A stretch of DNA of 40,942 bases from Allostellaceae bacterium (GCA_025451725.1 JANWJX010000039.1:1-40942); one strand, 5' to 3'. Counted from the stretch's first letter, positions 15,333 to 23,823 are shown. Translations and numbers: made by a program. Notes: generated by a model from the sequence alone, not told the origin.

Positions 15333-17155
15333 TGTGCGGGATCATCGGCATTGTCGGACGAAACGAGGTCGCGCCGCTGCTCGTCGAAGGGCTGCGGCGG
15401 CTAGAATATCGCGGCTATGATTCTGCGGGCGTCGCCACGCTGGTCGGCGGCAAGATCGAGCGCCGCCGCGCCGAGGGCAAGCTCGACCGGCTGGAAGCGC
15501 GGCTGGCGCAATCGCCGCTGCCGGGCCGAATCGGCATTGCCCATACGCGCTGGGCGACGCATGGCGTCCCGTCGGAGAACAACGCCCATCCCATCGCCAG
15601 CGACCGCGTCGCGGTGGTGCATAACGGCATCATCGAGAATTTTCAGGCACTGAAAGACGAGTTGATCGCAAAAGGTCATCGCTTTGAGACCGATACCGAC
15701 ACCGAAGCGGTGGTGGGGCTCGTCACGCAATATCTGCGTGAGGGGTTGGGGCCCGTCGAGGCGGTGGCCAGCACGCTGCCGCGGCTCGAAGGCGCGTTCG
15801 CGCTGCTGATCCTGTTCGCGGGCGCCGACGATCTGCTGATCGGCGCGCGGCGCAATTCGCCGCTCGCGGTCGGGTTCGGCGACGGCGAGATGTACTTGGG
15901 CTCCGACGCGCTCGCGCTGGCGCCGTTGACCCGCCGTATCCTCTATCTCGAAGAAGGCGACTGGGCCGAGGTGCGGCGCGACGGCGTCACGGTGCGCGAT
16001 GTTGCCAACCACATCGTAGATCGGCCGGTGCGGGAGACCGCGCTGTCGGGCGCGGCGATCGGGAAGGGCGGCCACGCCCATTACATGAAGAAGGAGATTT
16101 TCGAGCAGCCCGCCGTGATCGGCGACACGCTCAACGCCTTCATCAATCCCGCAACCCATCGGATCGTGCTGCCAGACCTGCCGTTCGATCTCGCGGCGGC
16201 GCCGAAAATCACCATCCTCGCCTGCGGCACGGCGTATCACGCCGGCCTCGTCGCCAAATATTGGATCGAGCAGGTCGCGCGGCTCTCGGTCGAGGTCGAT
16301 GTCGCGTCGGAGTTCCGCTATCGCGAGGCGGCGCTGCCGGAGGGCGGCGTGACCATTCTCGTGTCGCAATCGGGCGAAACCGCGGACACGCTGGCGAGTC
16401 TGCGCTATGCCCGGAATCAGGGCCAGCACATTATCGGCGTCGTCAACCAGCCCGAAAGCACCATCGCGCGCGAAAGCGACGTCGTGCTCGGCACCAAGGC
16501 GGGGCCGGAGATCGGCGTCGCCTCGACCAAGGCCTTCACGACGCAGCTTGCCGTGCTGGCCTGTTTTTCCATCGCGCTGGCGCGCGCGCGCAACGCCATC
16601 GGGCGCGACCGCGAGGCGGCACTGTCGGCCGCGCTGGCCGAGGTGCCGGGGCGCGCCGGGATGCTGCTCAACCATGACGGGGCCATCGCCGCGCTCGCCG
16701 CGCGGGTCGCCGAGGCGCGCGACGTGCTCTATCTCGGGCGCGGCACCTCGTATCCGCTGGCGCTCGAAGGCGCGCTGAAGCTCAAGGAGATTTCCTACAT
16801 CCATGCCGAGGGTTATGCCGCCGGCGAGATGAAGCACGGGCCGATCGCGCTGATCGACGAGGCGGTGCCGGTGATCGTGATCGCGCCGATGGACGCACTG
16901 TTCGAAAAGACCGCATCGAATATCCAGGAGACCATCGCGCGTGGCGGCAAGGTGGTGATGATCTCGGAGCGCGCCGGGCTCGACCGATTCACGGGCAAGC
17001 TGCTCGCCGGAATCGAAATGCCGCGCTGCGATCCGTTCGTCGCGCCGATCCTCTATGCTATCCCGATCCAGCTCCTCGCCTATCACGCGGCGGTGCTTAA
17101 AGGCACCGACGTCGATCAGCCCCGCAACCTCGCCAAGAGCGTCACCGTCGAGTAG
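15332..17155 (+). CDS. glmS: Glutamine-fructose-6-phosphate aminotransferase (isomerizing)
   Basis: Makes glucosamine-6-phosphate from fructose-6-phosphate and glutamine, the entry to amino-sugar synthesis. It is 607 aa. The N-terminal glutaminase begins MCGIIGIVGR, with Cys as the N-terminal nucleophile after Met removal, then YRGYDSAGVAT and HTRWATHG. Two SIS domains follow (ILACGTAYHAGLVAKYW, VSQSGETADTLASLR, then LYLGRGTSYPLALEGALKLKEISYIHAEGY). The C-terminal ends with the conserved DQPRNLAKSVTVE. It directly follows glmU. No glmS ribozyme is seen, as expected outside Gram-positives. Confidence 0.97.
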   Translation: MCGIIGIVGRNEVAPLLVEGLRRLEYRGYDSAGVATLVGGKIERRRAEGKLDRLEARLAQSPLPGRIGIAHTRWATHGVPSENNAHPIASDRVAVVHNGIIENFQALKDELIAKGHRFETDTDTEAVVGLVTQYLREGLGPVEAVASTLPRLEGAFALLILFAGADDLLIGARRNSPLAVGFGDGEMYLGSDALALAPLTRRILYLEEGDWAEVRRDGVTVRDVANHIVDRPVRETALSGAAIGKGGHAHYMKKEIFEQPAVIGDTLNAFINPATHRIVLPDLPFDLAAAPKITILACGTAYHAGLVAKYWIEQVARLSVEVDVASEFRYREAALPEGGVTILVSQSGETADTLASLRYARNQGQHIIGVVNQPESTIARESDVVLGTKAGPEIGVASTKAFTTQLAVLACFSIALARARNAIGRDREAALSAALAEVPGRAGMLLNHDGAIAALAARVAEARDVLYLGRGTSYPLALEGALKLKEISYIHAEGYAAGEMKHGPIALIDEAVPVIVIAPMDALFEKTASNIQETIARGGKVVMISERAGLDRFTGKLLAGIEMPRCDPFVAPILYAIPIQLLAYHAAVLKGTDVDQPRNLAKSVTVE

Positions 17156-17186
17156 GCTTTCCCCGTCGTCAACCTAGGGGGAAGTC

Positions 17187-17462
17187 ATGGCTCAAGACGA
17201 AGCGAAAATGCTGGCCGGCGTCATTTTCGGTGCGACCATGCTGTTAGTCTGGATTCCCATTATCATCGGGTTCGCGGTCGGCATCGGATTCATCGCCGCG
17301 CGGCTCAAAAAGAACGTGGCGCTTTGGGTTATTCTGACTCTGATTCCGGGCTACAATATCTTCTTTATTTACTATGTATGGTTCTATGTCGTGTGCCGCA
17401 TGCTGAATCGCCTCGACCAGATCGCCGATAAGGTGGGAGTCGCTCCGGAACCCGCTACGTAA
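17187..17462 (+). CDS. Small two-helix membrane protein, unknown
   Basis: 91-aa protein with two strong hydrophobic segments (residues about 9-36 and 44-70) separated by a short basic stretch (AARLKKN), then a polar tail. A good ribosome binding site, GGGGGAAG, lies just before the ATG. I do not recognise the family. It sits between glmS (31 bases upstream) and the glutathione reductase gene (24 bases downstream), in the same direction. Low complexity is not a concern; it reads as a real gene with normal codon use. Confidence 0.75.
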   Translation: MAQDEAKMLAGVIFGATMLLVWIPIIIGFAVGIGFIAARLKKNVALWVILTLIPGYNIFFIYYVWFYVVCRMLNRLDQIADKVGVAPEPAT

Positions 17463-17486
17463 CTGTCCTGTTTTTTGGAAGTCGCC

Positions 17487-18863
17487 ATGGAAAAATTCGA
17501 TTTCGACATGATTACCATCGGAGCCGGTTCGGGCGGCGTCGCTTCGTCGCGTCGCGCCGGCTCCTATGGCGCGCGCATCGCGATCTGCGAGGATTGGCGC
17601 GTGGGCGGCACGTGCGTGATGCGTGGCTGCGTGCCGAAAAAGTTTCTGGTCTATGCCGCGGAATATTCGGGCGAGTTCGAGGACGCAGCGGGTTACGGCT
17701 GGCACGTGCCGGCGCCGCGCTTCGACTGGACCAAGCTCATTGCCAACAAGAACAAGGAACTCGACCGGCTCGAAGGCATTTACCGCACCCTGCTCAAGAA
17801 TTCGCACGTCACGCTGTTCGAGGGTAGAGCCAAGATCGTCGATGCGCATACCGTCGAGGTGCTCGGCAAGCGCCACACCGCCGCGAACATCCTGATCGCG
17901 ACCGGCGCGCGCCCGACCATGCCGCGCATCCCCGGCATCGAGCATGCCATCACCTCGAACGAGGCGCTGGACCTGCCGCATCTGCCGAAGAGCATCGTCA
18001 TTGTCGGCGGCGCCTACATCGCATGCGAGTTCGCCGGCATCTTCAACGGGCTCGGCGCCGAGGTCACGATGGTGATCCGCGGCGACAAGCTGCTGCGCGG
18101 CTTCGACGAGGACATTCGGGATTCGCTGACCGAAGCGATGACCGCGCGAGGCGTCAAGATCCGCAACCACACCGAGATCGCTGAGATCGACGGGGCAGGG
18201 CGTGGCTTCTGCGCGACTACGACGCGCGGCGAGCGCATCACCGCCGACCTCATCATGTACGCGACCGGCCGTTCGCCCAATGTCGCGAATATCGGTCTCG
18301 AAGAGGCTGGCGTGAAAACAAAACCGAACGGCGCCATCATGGTCGATAGTTGGTCGCGCACCTCGGTGCCGAGCATCTACGCCATCGGCGACGTGACCGA
18401 CCGACTCAACCTGACGCCGGTCGCGATTGCCGAGGGGCGGGCGCTGGCCGAGACGCTGTTCCACAACAACCCGATCGAGATGGATCACGCCAACGTGCCG
18501 AGCGCGGTGTTCAGCATTCCCTCGGTAGCGACAGTGGGTCTGTCGGAGGTCGATGCGCGGCGCGAGTACGGCACGCTCGATGTCTATCGCGCCCGCTTCA
18601 ACCCGATGAAGAACACGCTGTCCGGCCGCGTCGAACGTACGATGATGAAACTGGTGGTCGACCGGAAGACCGATCGGGTGGTCGGCGTTCACATGGTCGG
18701 GCCAGACGCGCCGGAATTGATTCAGGGCCTGGCGGTCGCGGTCAAATGCGGCGCGACCAAGAAGCAGTTCGACCAGACCGTTGGTATCCATCCGACCGCG
18801 GGCGAGGAATTCGTCACCATGCGTGACAAGGTGCCGGAGCCGAAAGCCCAGGCGGCGGAATAG
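17487..18863 (+). CDS. gor: Glutathione-disulfide reductase
   Basis: FAD enzyme that reduces oxidised glutathione with NADPH. It is 458 aa. The ATG start (MEKFDFDMITIGAGSGG) has GGAAG upstream; a TTG four codons earlier is less likely. FAD-binding GAGSGG is at residues 12-17. The redox pair is Cys43/Cys48 (GGTCVMRGCVPKK). The NADPH fold is VGGAYIACEFAGIFNGLGAEVTMVIR with the following basic residues. The second FAD motif is YAIGDVTDRLNLTPVAI. The dimer-interface catalytic His is in GIHPTAGEEF. All key residues are intact. Its stop abuts the stop of the convergent isomerase gene with no gap. Confidence 0.95.
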   Translation: MEKFDFDMITIGAGSGGVASSRRAGSYGARIAICEDWRVGGTCVMRGCVPKKFLVYAAEYSGEFEDAAGYGWHVPAPRFDWTKLIANKNKELDRLEGIYRTLLKNSHVTLFEGRAKIVDAHTVEVLGKRHTAANILIATGARPTMPRIPGIEHAITSNEALDLPHLPKSIVIVGGAYIACEFAGIFNGLGAEVTMVIRGDKLLRGFDEDIRDSLTEAMTARGVKIRNHTEIAEIDGAGRGFCATTTRGERITADLIMYATGRSPNVANIGLEEAGVKTKPNGAIMVDSWSRTSVPSIYAIGDVTDRLNLTPVAIAEGRALAETLFHNNPIEMDHANVPSAVFSIPSVATVGLSEVDARREYGTLDVYRARFNPMKNTLSGRVERTMMKLVVDRKTDRVVGVHMVGPDAPELIQGLAVAVKCGATKKQFDQTVGIHPTAGEEFVTMRDKVPEPKAQAAE

Positions 18864-19466
18864 CTATTTCGTAGCAACGATCGCGTCCTCGACGTCGCGC
18901 AGGCGGTCCTTGCCGAAATAGATTTCGTTCCCGACGAAGAACGTGGGCGCGCCGAACGTGCCGCGGGCGACCGCGTTTTCGGTATTGGCGAGGAGCCGGT
19001 CTTTCACCGCCTGATCCTGGGTTTTCGCGAGAATGGCCGCGCCATCGAGCCCGGCATCTTTCAGCGTCTCGGCGATGATCGAGGGATCGTCCAGCTTAAG
19101 ACTGTCTTCCCACATGCCGCGGAACATCGTCTCGATATAAGGCGCGGCGACGCCCATTTCGTCGGCGGCCACTGCGCCGCGCATGATGGTCAGCGTGTTA
19201 ACCGGAAAATTCGTGTTCCAGTGAAACCTGGTCAAATTGTGTTTCTTGATGAAGCGGTTGATTTCGAGGCGCTCGTATTCGAGTTTGTTCTTGATGCCGG
19301 CGAACTGCACGACCGGCGACTTGTTGTTGGTCGCCTTGAACACGCCGCCGAGCAACATCGGGACATAGCGGAATTTGACGCCGGTGCGCGCTTCGATCTG
19401 CGGAATTGCGCGATGGGCGAAATAGGCGTTCGGGCTGCCGAAATCGAACAGGAATTCGACGTTCAT
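18864..19466 (-). CDS. 2-hydroxychromene-2-carboxylate isomerase family (DsbA-like)
   Basis: 200-aa thioredoxin-fold protein of the kappa-GST/HCCA isomerase family. The active-site start FLFDFGSPNAYFAHRAIPQIEARTG has the conserved Ser that replaces Cys and binds glutathione. A helical insert is followed by the cis-Pro region GTFGAPTFFVGNEIYFGKDRL. Members act in aromatic degradation or as general glutathione transferases; here no naphthalene-type pathway genes are present, so the substrate is open. A GGAG ribosome binding site precedes the ATG. Last gene of a five-gene minus-strand run, 9 bases after the SDR gene, and back to back with glutathione reductase. Confidence 0.88.
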   Translation of the reverse strand: MNVEFLFDFGSPNAYFAHRAIPQIEARTGVKFRYVPMLLGGVFKATNNKSPVVQFAGIKNKLEYERLEINRFIKKHNLTRFHWNTNFPVNTLTIMRGAVAADEMGVAAPYIETMFRGMWEDSLKLDDPSIIAETLKDAGLDGAAILAKTQDQAVKDRLLANTENAVARGTFGAPTFFVGNEIYFGKDRLRDVEDAIVATK

Positions 19467-19475
19467 GCGCGTCTC

Positions 19476-20204
19476 CTACCAGGCTTCGAGCCAGGGCCGA
19501 AGGTCAAGCTCGTGCGTCCAGGCGTCGCGCGGCTGGACATGAAGCCGCCAGTAATTCTCGGCGATGTGTTCGGGATTGAGGATGCCGTCCTGGTCCTTAA
19601 GGGCGTAGCGGTCGGGCGCGACGGTGCGGATGAACTCGGTGTCGATGGCGCCGTCGATCACGATATGGCCGACGTGAATGCCCTGTGGCGCCAGTTCGCG
19701 GGTCATGCTCTGGGCGAGGGCGCGCAGCGCATGTTTGGCGCCCGCGAAAGCGGCGAAGCCGTCGCGGCCGCGCAAACTTGCCGTCGCGCCGGTGAACAGG
19801 ATCGTGCCGCGGCCGCGCGGCACCATGACGCGCGCCGCCTCGCGTCCCATGAGGAAGCCGGAGAACGCGGCCATCTCCCAAACCTTGAAATAGACGCGGC
19901 TCGTCGTCTCGCGGATCGGGAAGCGGACATTGGCGCCGATATTGTGGACCGCGACCTCGATCGGGCCGATGTCGCGCTCGATCTCGTCGACCAGCGCAAT
20001 CATTGCCTCTTCCTTGCGCGCGTCCGAGCCGAAGGCGCGCGCCTTGCCGCCGTCGGCCTCGATCTGCTTTACCAGCGGTTCGAGTTTGTCGGCATGGCGG
20101 CGCGTGACGCAGGCGGTGAAGCCTTCGTGCGCGAAACGGCGGGCGATGGCCCCGCCCGTCGCGTCGCCGGCGCCGATCACCAGCGCAACCTTCGCGTCCG
20201 GCAT
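19476..20204 (-). CDS. SDR family oxidoreductase with Phe in place of catalytic Tyr
   Basis: 242-aa Rossmann-fold short-chain dehydrogenase/reductase relative. The nucleotide-binding loop is atypical: GAGDATGGA (residues 11-19) instead of TGxxxGxG. The helix-4 NAG equivalent is HNIGANV. The active-site position that should read YxxxK is FAGAK, with Phe153 and Lys157; the codon is TTC, so the change is real in this sequence. The upstream Ser also seems replaced (ALFTGATAS-like region, Ala140/Thr141). The C-terminal IHVGHIVIDGAIDTEF matches a subgroup of SDR proteins with this variant. It may bind NAD(P) without normal dehydrogenase chemistry. Two bases after the esterase gene. Confidence 0.85.
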   Translation of the reverse strand: MPDAKVALVIGAGDATGGAIARRFAHEGFTACVTRRHADKLEPLVKQIEADGGKARAFGSDARKEEAMIALVDEIERDIGPIEVAVHNIGANVRFPIRETTSRVYFKVWEMAAFSGFLMGREAARVMVPRGRGTILFTGATASLRGRDGFAAFAGAKHALRALAQSMTRELAPQGIHVGHIVIDGAIDTEFIRTVAPDRYALKDQDGILNPEHIAENYWRLHVQPRDAWTHELDLRPWLEAW

Positions 20205-20206
20205 GG

Positions 20207-21316
20207 CTATTTCCCGAGATGCTTGTCGAAGAAATTGGCGATATCGGTCATCGCCTCTTTCGTCTCCGGCGCGTCGGGATCGACGTAATACTCGGCGTGC
20301 GATTGGCCCTCATAGACGTTAAGGTCGGCTTCGACCCCGGCGCGGCGCAGCTTGCGATGCGTCCGAACCGTGTTGCTGAGGAAGAGGTCGCGCGTCCCGG
20401 TCGTCAGGATTGCGGGCGGGAAGCCATGGAAATCGCCGTAGATCGGCGACAGATACGGCTCCTTCAGATCGTGCCGCCCGGCATAGAGCTTGGCGGCGTC
20501 GCCGAGCCAGCCGTTCCAGGTAACGAGGATGTTGTCGACCCACTCATTGGTCTTATAGCTGTCGCCGGTGTCGGTCAGGTCCGACCACGGCGTGCCGGGC
20601 GCGATCGCCGCGGGCAGCGGCAGATGCTCGTCCTTGGCGCGCAGCACCATCGCCAGAGTCATGCCGCCGCCAGTCGAGGTGCCGAAGATTGCCATGTTCT
20701 TCGGGTCGGCCATCGTAACCGCGATCTTCCACACTGCCATCGCATCGTCCATCGCTGCCGGGTAGGGAAAATCGGGCGGCATGCGGTAATCGATCGAGAT
20801 GATCTTGAAGCCGCCGAATCCGGCAAGAAGGATCGCCTCGCGCGTCGCCGACAAGCCTGGCCCGAGCACATAGCCGCCGCCATGGACATGAACCAGCAGG
20901 CGATTGCGGTTCCTCGCCGGCATGTCCTTAGGTTCGACGATGTAGCATTTGACTCCGGCGATCACGGTCGGCGTCACTGTGACGTGAAGTTTCTCGGCGA
21001 GCGCCGGAATCTGTTTGGCGCCCATGTCAGCGAGCCGGGCGACCAGCTCTTTCCATTCGCCCGGATTTTTCGGATGCGCGTTGAAGAACGGAAAATAGGG
21101 CCGGGCAATGATCGCCTGTTCCTGCGGGCTCACGTCTCCGGTCGGCGTGGCGATATCGCGCGCGGGCGCATGGCGGTCGCCGGGCTTACTGTTGGCGGCC
21201 GCTTGCGCCTTGGCGGTCGCGTCATAGTCGGCGGTCTGCGCCGACAGCGATGGCGGCAAAGCGAGAGCGCCAGCGATGGCGACGAACGCGACGGAAACAC
21301 CCCTGAACCCGATCAT
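20207..21316 (-). CDS. Exported alpha/beta hydrolase (HSL-type esterase)
   Basis: 369-aa secreted esterase of the hormone-sensitive-lipase group. A signal peptide covers about residues 1-26 (MIGFRGVSVAFVAIAGALALPPSLSAQ). The oxyanion motif HGGGYVLGPG, nucleophile motif GTSTGGG (Ser), acid in TGTRDLFLSN and base in YEGQSHAEYY are all present. A 90-residue N-terminal region precedes the catalytic fold. Substrate unknown; probably acyl esters in the periplasm. It lies 61 bases downstream of the adenosine deaminase-like lipoprotein gene and 2 bases before the SDR gene. Confidence 0.88.
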   Translation of the reverse strand: MIGFRGVSVAFVAIAGALALPPSLSAQTADYDATAKAQAAANSKPGDRHAPARDIATPTGDVSPQEQAIIARPYFPFFNAHPKNPGEWKELVARLADMGAKQIPALAEKLHVTVTPTVIAGVKCYIVEPKDMPARNRNRLLVHVHGGGYVLGPGLSATREAILLAGFGGFKIISIDYRMPPDFPYPAAMDDAMAVWKIAVTMADPKNMAIFGTSTGGGMTLAMVLRAKDEHLPLPAAIAPGTPWSDLTDTGDSYKTNEWVDNILVTWNGWLGDAAKLYAGRHDLKEPYLSPIYGDFHGFPPAILTTGTRDLFLSNTVRTHRKLRRAGVEADLNVYEGQSHAEYYVDPDAPETKEAMTDIANFFDKHLGK

Positions 21317-21377
21317 GGTCCCTCCCGTGTGACGCGGTCGGGTTCACTCTATCGGGTCGGACGGCTGCGGGACAGGG

Positions 21378-22967
21378 CTAGGGCGCTGCGGCGGCTTCGA
21401 ACTTGGCGAGTTCCGCCTCAAGCCGCCATTGCAGGCGCGCCTTTTCGCTGGAGGCTAGGAAATTGCCGCACTCTGTGCCGGGATGGCCGTCGCCGATCTC
21501 GTCATTGGCGCATGCCTTTACGGGAGCGAAGCGTTTCATATCCGCCCACAGATTGGCGCCCGGGATGAACCCATAAGCGAGGGCGTTGCGCGACAGCGTC
21601 ACGAGCTGTTGAAAGCTCAGATGATATTCCTGCACCGCGCGGACATATTCATGCGTCAAGTCGATCCGTTCGACGCCCTCGTCGTCGGTCGAGAGCGCGA
21701 CCGGAACCCCTGCGTCCCAATAGGACATGAAGGGGTGGGCGTCGCCGCTAATGTCGAGGATCTGCGCGTTACTGGTGAGGTTGATCTCAACCAGCACATG
21801 ACGTGCCGCCATTTCGGCCATCAATTGTTTCCAGTCGTCCTCGCGCATGATGTCGACGCCGTGGCCGATGCGCCGGGCGCCGGCGGTGTCGATCGCCTCA
21901 CGGATGTGGAAACGCAGGTCCTCGGGCTTGACGCGCCGCAGCCCGCCGCGTTTGCCCTCGATCAGCTCACCCGCATGGAGCGACAACGCGACCGCGGGAT
22001 CGAGCCCGTGGAGGTAGGAGAACATCCGCATGTGCAGCGAGTAATCGCGCAGGCTGATCGGATCGTCTTCCGGTCCGACGATGTTGATCCCGACGAAACG
22101 CGGATCGGCCTTGACGAGGCGGAACGCGAAGACGTCCTGCGCAAACACCTGGACCGGGGGGAACACGCGGATCACCTGCGCGAGATAGCGCACCGTCACG
22201 TCGCAGCCGGGTTGACGCTGCGCCGGTTCGGCACAATGCAGGATGTCGTGTGCGCGGGCCTCGCGCAGGTTCATGTTCTCCTTCACTTCGGCGACGATCT
22301 TGTCGATGCCGGCCGCCATGAGTTTTTTGTAAAGCCGCGCGAAATCGCGGTCCCAGCCGACTTTCTTGCCGAGCTTCCGCGCCTCGGGCATGCCCGGAGA
22401 CCACATCAGTTCGAGATAGACGACATGGTCGCTGGCCGCTCGCTGTAACGCTTCGGCCAGCATGTCGCCTTCGCGCGCGGCCTCGGCGGGGGCAAATTTG
22501 TCGAACGTCGCGAAGAAATGGTCGTGGCCGGTCTCGTCGTCCGGGAGGAAATCATGCATCGAGAACGCGGTGACAAGCGCGTCGTAGAGGTTGCGGTCGT
22601 CCAGCGCCGTCGTCGCCGGCACCATCTCGTTGCGGCACGGCGGCTCGGTCAAAGCGAGGTGCCTACGGTCGATGCACAGACCGTCGGCCGCCGCCCATTT
22701 AAGAAAGCTCTCGGCATAGATCGCGCCGGACAAATGGTTGTGCAGGTCGGCGCCCTTGGGGAAGGGCCGCAGGAAGGCTTCGAGCTTAACCTTGTCGGTA
22801 CGGACCGCGTCGAGACGGTGCCCTATCTCCTCGGCGTCGCGCGTCGGCGCACATCCGGCGACCGCGCCGAGCGCGAGCAATCCGAGCAGCGGGAGAAATT
22901 TCAGGAACCCGCGCTGCGTCGCGCCGGAACCACCCCAACCCCGCCTGTTGGCGCGTCGCTGCGCCAT
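21378..22967 (-). CDS. Adenosine deaminase-like lipoprotein
   Basis: 529-aa metallo-dependent amidohydrolase of the adenosine deaminase superfamily, with an apparent lipoprotein signal ending in the lipobox AVAGC (Cys39). The metal and catalytic residues are visible: DLHNHLSGA (His-x-His), LSLHAGE (His, Glu), RIGHGVDI (His) and ALSTDDEG (Asp-Asp). Length and secretion recall the extracellular ADGF/CECR1 branch more than the cytoplasmic Add enzyme. The start ATG at 22967 has GGAG nearby but overlaps the end of msrQ by 67 bases. A CTG at 22904 would give a shorter, more typical lipoprotein signal (LKFLPLLGLLALGAVAGC). Likely periplasmic purine-nucleoside salvage; substrate not proven. Confidence 0.87.
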   Translation of the reverse strand: MAQRRANRRGWGGSGATQRGFLKFLPLLGLLALGAVAGCAPTRDAEEIGHRLDAVRTDKVKLEAFLRPFPKGADLHNHLSGAIYAESFLKWAAADGLCIDRRHLALTEPPCRNEMVPATTALDDRNLYDALVTAFSMHDFLPDDETGHDHFFATFDKFAPAEAAREGDMLAEALQRAASDHVVYLELMWSPGMPEARKLGKKVGWDRDFARLYKKLMAAGIDKIVAEVKENMNLREARAHDILHCAEPAQRQPGCDVTVRYLAQVIRVFPPVQVFAQDVFAFRLVKADPRFVGINIVGPEDDPISLRDYSLHMRMFSYLHGLDPAVALSLHAGELIEGKRGGLRRVKPEDLRFHIREAIDTAGARRIGHGVDIMREDDWKQLMAEMAARHVLVEINLTSNAQILDISGDAHPFMSYWDAGVPVALSTDDEGVERIDLTHEYVRAVQEYHLSFQQLVTLSRNALAYGFIPGANLWADMKRFAPVKACANDEIGDGHPGTECGNFLASSEKARLQWRLEAELAKFEAAAAP

Positions 22968-23812
22968 TTCTCCACCACCCTCCATAGCGTCGCCAGGATT
23001 GTAACGGTGATTCCGAACGCCATGACAATCCAGCCGGGCCTCAGCCCCGCCCGCAGCATGAAATTGGCTTGCCACACCCGTTCTGCGCGCACACCGGTAA
23101 AAATTGCGTAATAGCCATACTCGCCCAACGCGGTCAGGATTCCGACTCCGATGGAGAGCAGGGCCAGCGCCCAGATCGAACTTGTGCGTTGCACGCCAAA
23201 CCAATGGGCCAGCAGGCGATAGATCAAAAGCCAGCCAATGATTCCGGCGAACCAAGTGGGCTCATAAACGTTAAGCTTAACCTGAATGAAATAGTGCACC
23301 GTGCCGACGATCGCGGCGAGGTACACGAGGCGATGGAGCGTCTGCCAGCGCCGGCGTAGGCGGCGCATCATGCCGTCGGTCGAGGTGACGGCGAGCGATA
23401 ACAGCACCAGTAACGTGGCGAAACCGATGGTAAGGTAGAACCGCCGCGCGATCTCCGACGCCACCGTGCCGACGGCGTATTTCTGGTCGGCGACGTAGAA
23501 GCAGAAATGGATCACGAGGTAGGTGAAGGCGGCGACGCCGATCATGCGCCGCAGCAGCACGATACGCGGTTGCGCGAAAATCTGGCGGAACGGAGTGATC
23601 GCCAGTGCTAAGGCGAGCAGGCGGATGCCCCACAGACCGGTTTCGTGGTTCGCTTCGATGAGCGGGCGTGCACCGAGCCGATCGGCTTCGAACCAATAGA
23701 GTGTGACCATTCCCGGTACGAACAAGGCGGCGAATACCGGCGCCTTCAGTGCCGAAAATCGGCCCGAATAGTCGAGCCATGGAAGCCGGCAATGGAGCGG
23801 AAGGGAGGTCAC
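22901..23812 (-). CDS. msrQ: Heme-binding membrane subunit MsrQ-like (YedZ)
   Basis: 303-aa polytopic protein of the ferric reductase-like family. MsrQ passes electrons to the periplasmic methionine sulfoxide reductase MsrP. Typical elements: LDYSGRFSALKAPVFAALFVP at the start, LWGIRLLALALAITPFRQ, then likely heme ligands in YLVIHFCFYVAD, WQTLHRLVYLAA and GTVHYFIQVK. Five or six membrane helices are visible, with two further helices after the core, so it is longer than the E. coli protein (about 210 aa). The GTG start overlaps a 13-base palindrome. No msrP gene is adjacent or elsewhere in the window, so its electron acceptor is uncertain. Confidence 0.88.
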   Translation of the reverse strand: MTSLPLHCRLPWLDYSGRFSALKAPVFAALFVPGMVTLYWFEADRLGARPLIEANHETGLWGIRLLALALAITPFRQIFAQPRIVLLRRMIGVAAFTYLVIHFCFYVADQKYAVGTVASEIARRFYLTIGFATLLVLLSLAVTSTDGMMRRLRRRWQTLHRLVYLAAIVGTVHYFIQVKLNVYEPTWFAGIIGWLLIYRLLAHWFGVQRTSSIWALALLSIGVGILTALGEYGYYAIFTGVRAERVWQANFMLRAGLRPGWIVMAFGITVTILATLWRVVEKWRSDAPTGGVGVVPARRSAGS

Positions 23813-23823
23813 GGTTCAACCGT
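23811..23823. repeat. Palindrome at the msrQ start
   Basis: ACGGTTCAACCGT: two 6-base arms around one base. It overlaps the first two bases of the GTG start codon of msrQ as read on the minus strand. The position would suit a small operator or a local hairpin over the start. It may be chance, since no second copy is seen in the intergenic region to 23949. Confidence 0.3.

Noticed and set aside
15401-17086. Long open frame opposite glmS, about 561 codons
   Set aside because: Antisense shadow of an intact glmS; no start context and no recognisable domain.
17244-18791. Long open frame opposite the glutathione reductase gene
   Set aside because: Same GC-related artefact; the sense gene has all catalytic residues.
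22901-22967. Frameshift or fusion between msrQ and the deaminase gene
   Set aside because: Both proteins are complete; the overlap is explained by alternative start choice, and the lipoprotein signal fits the deaminase frame.
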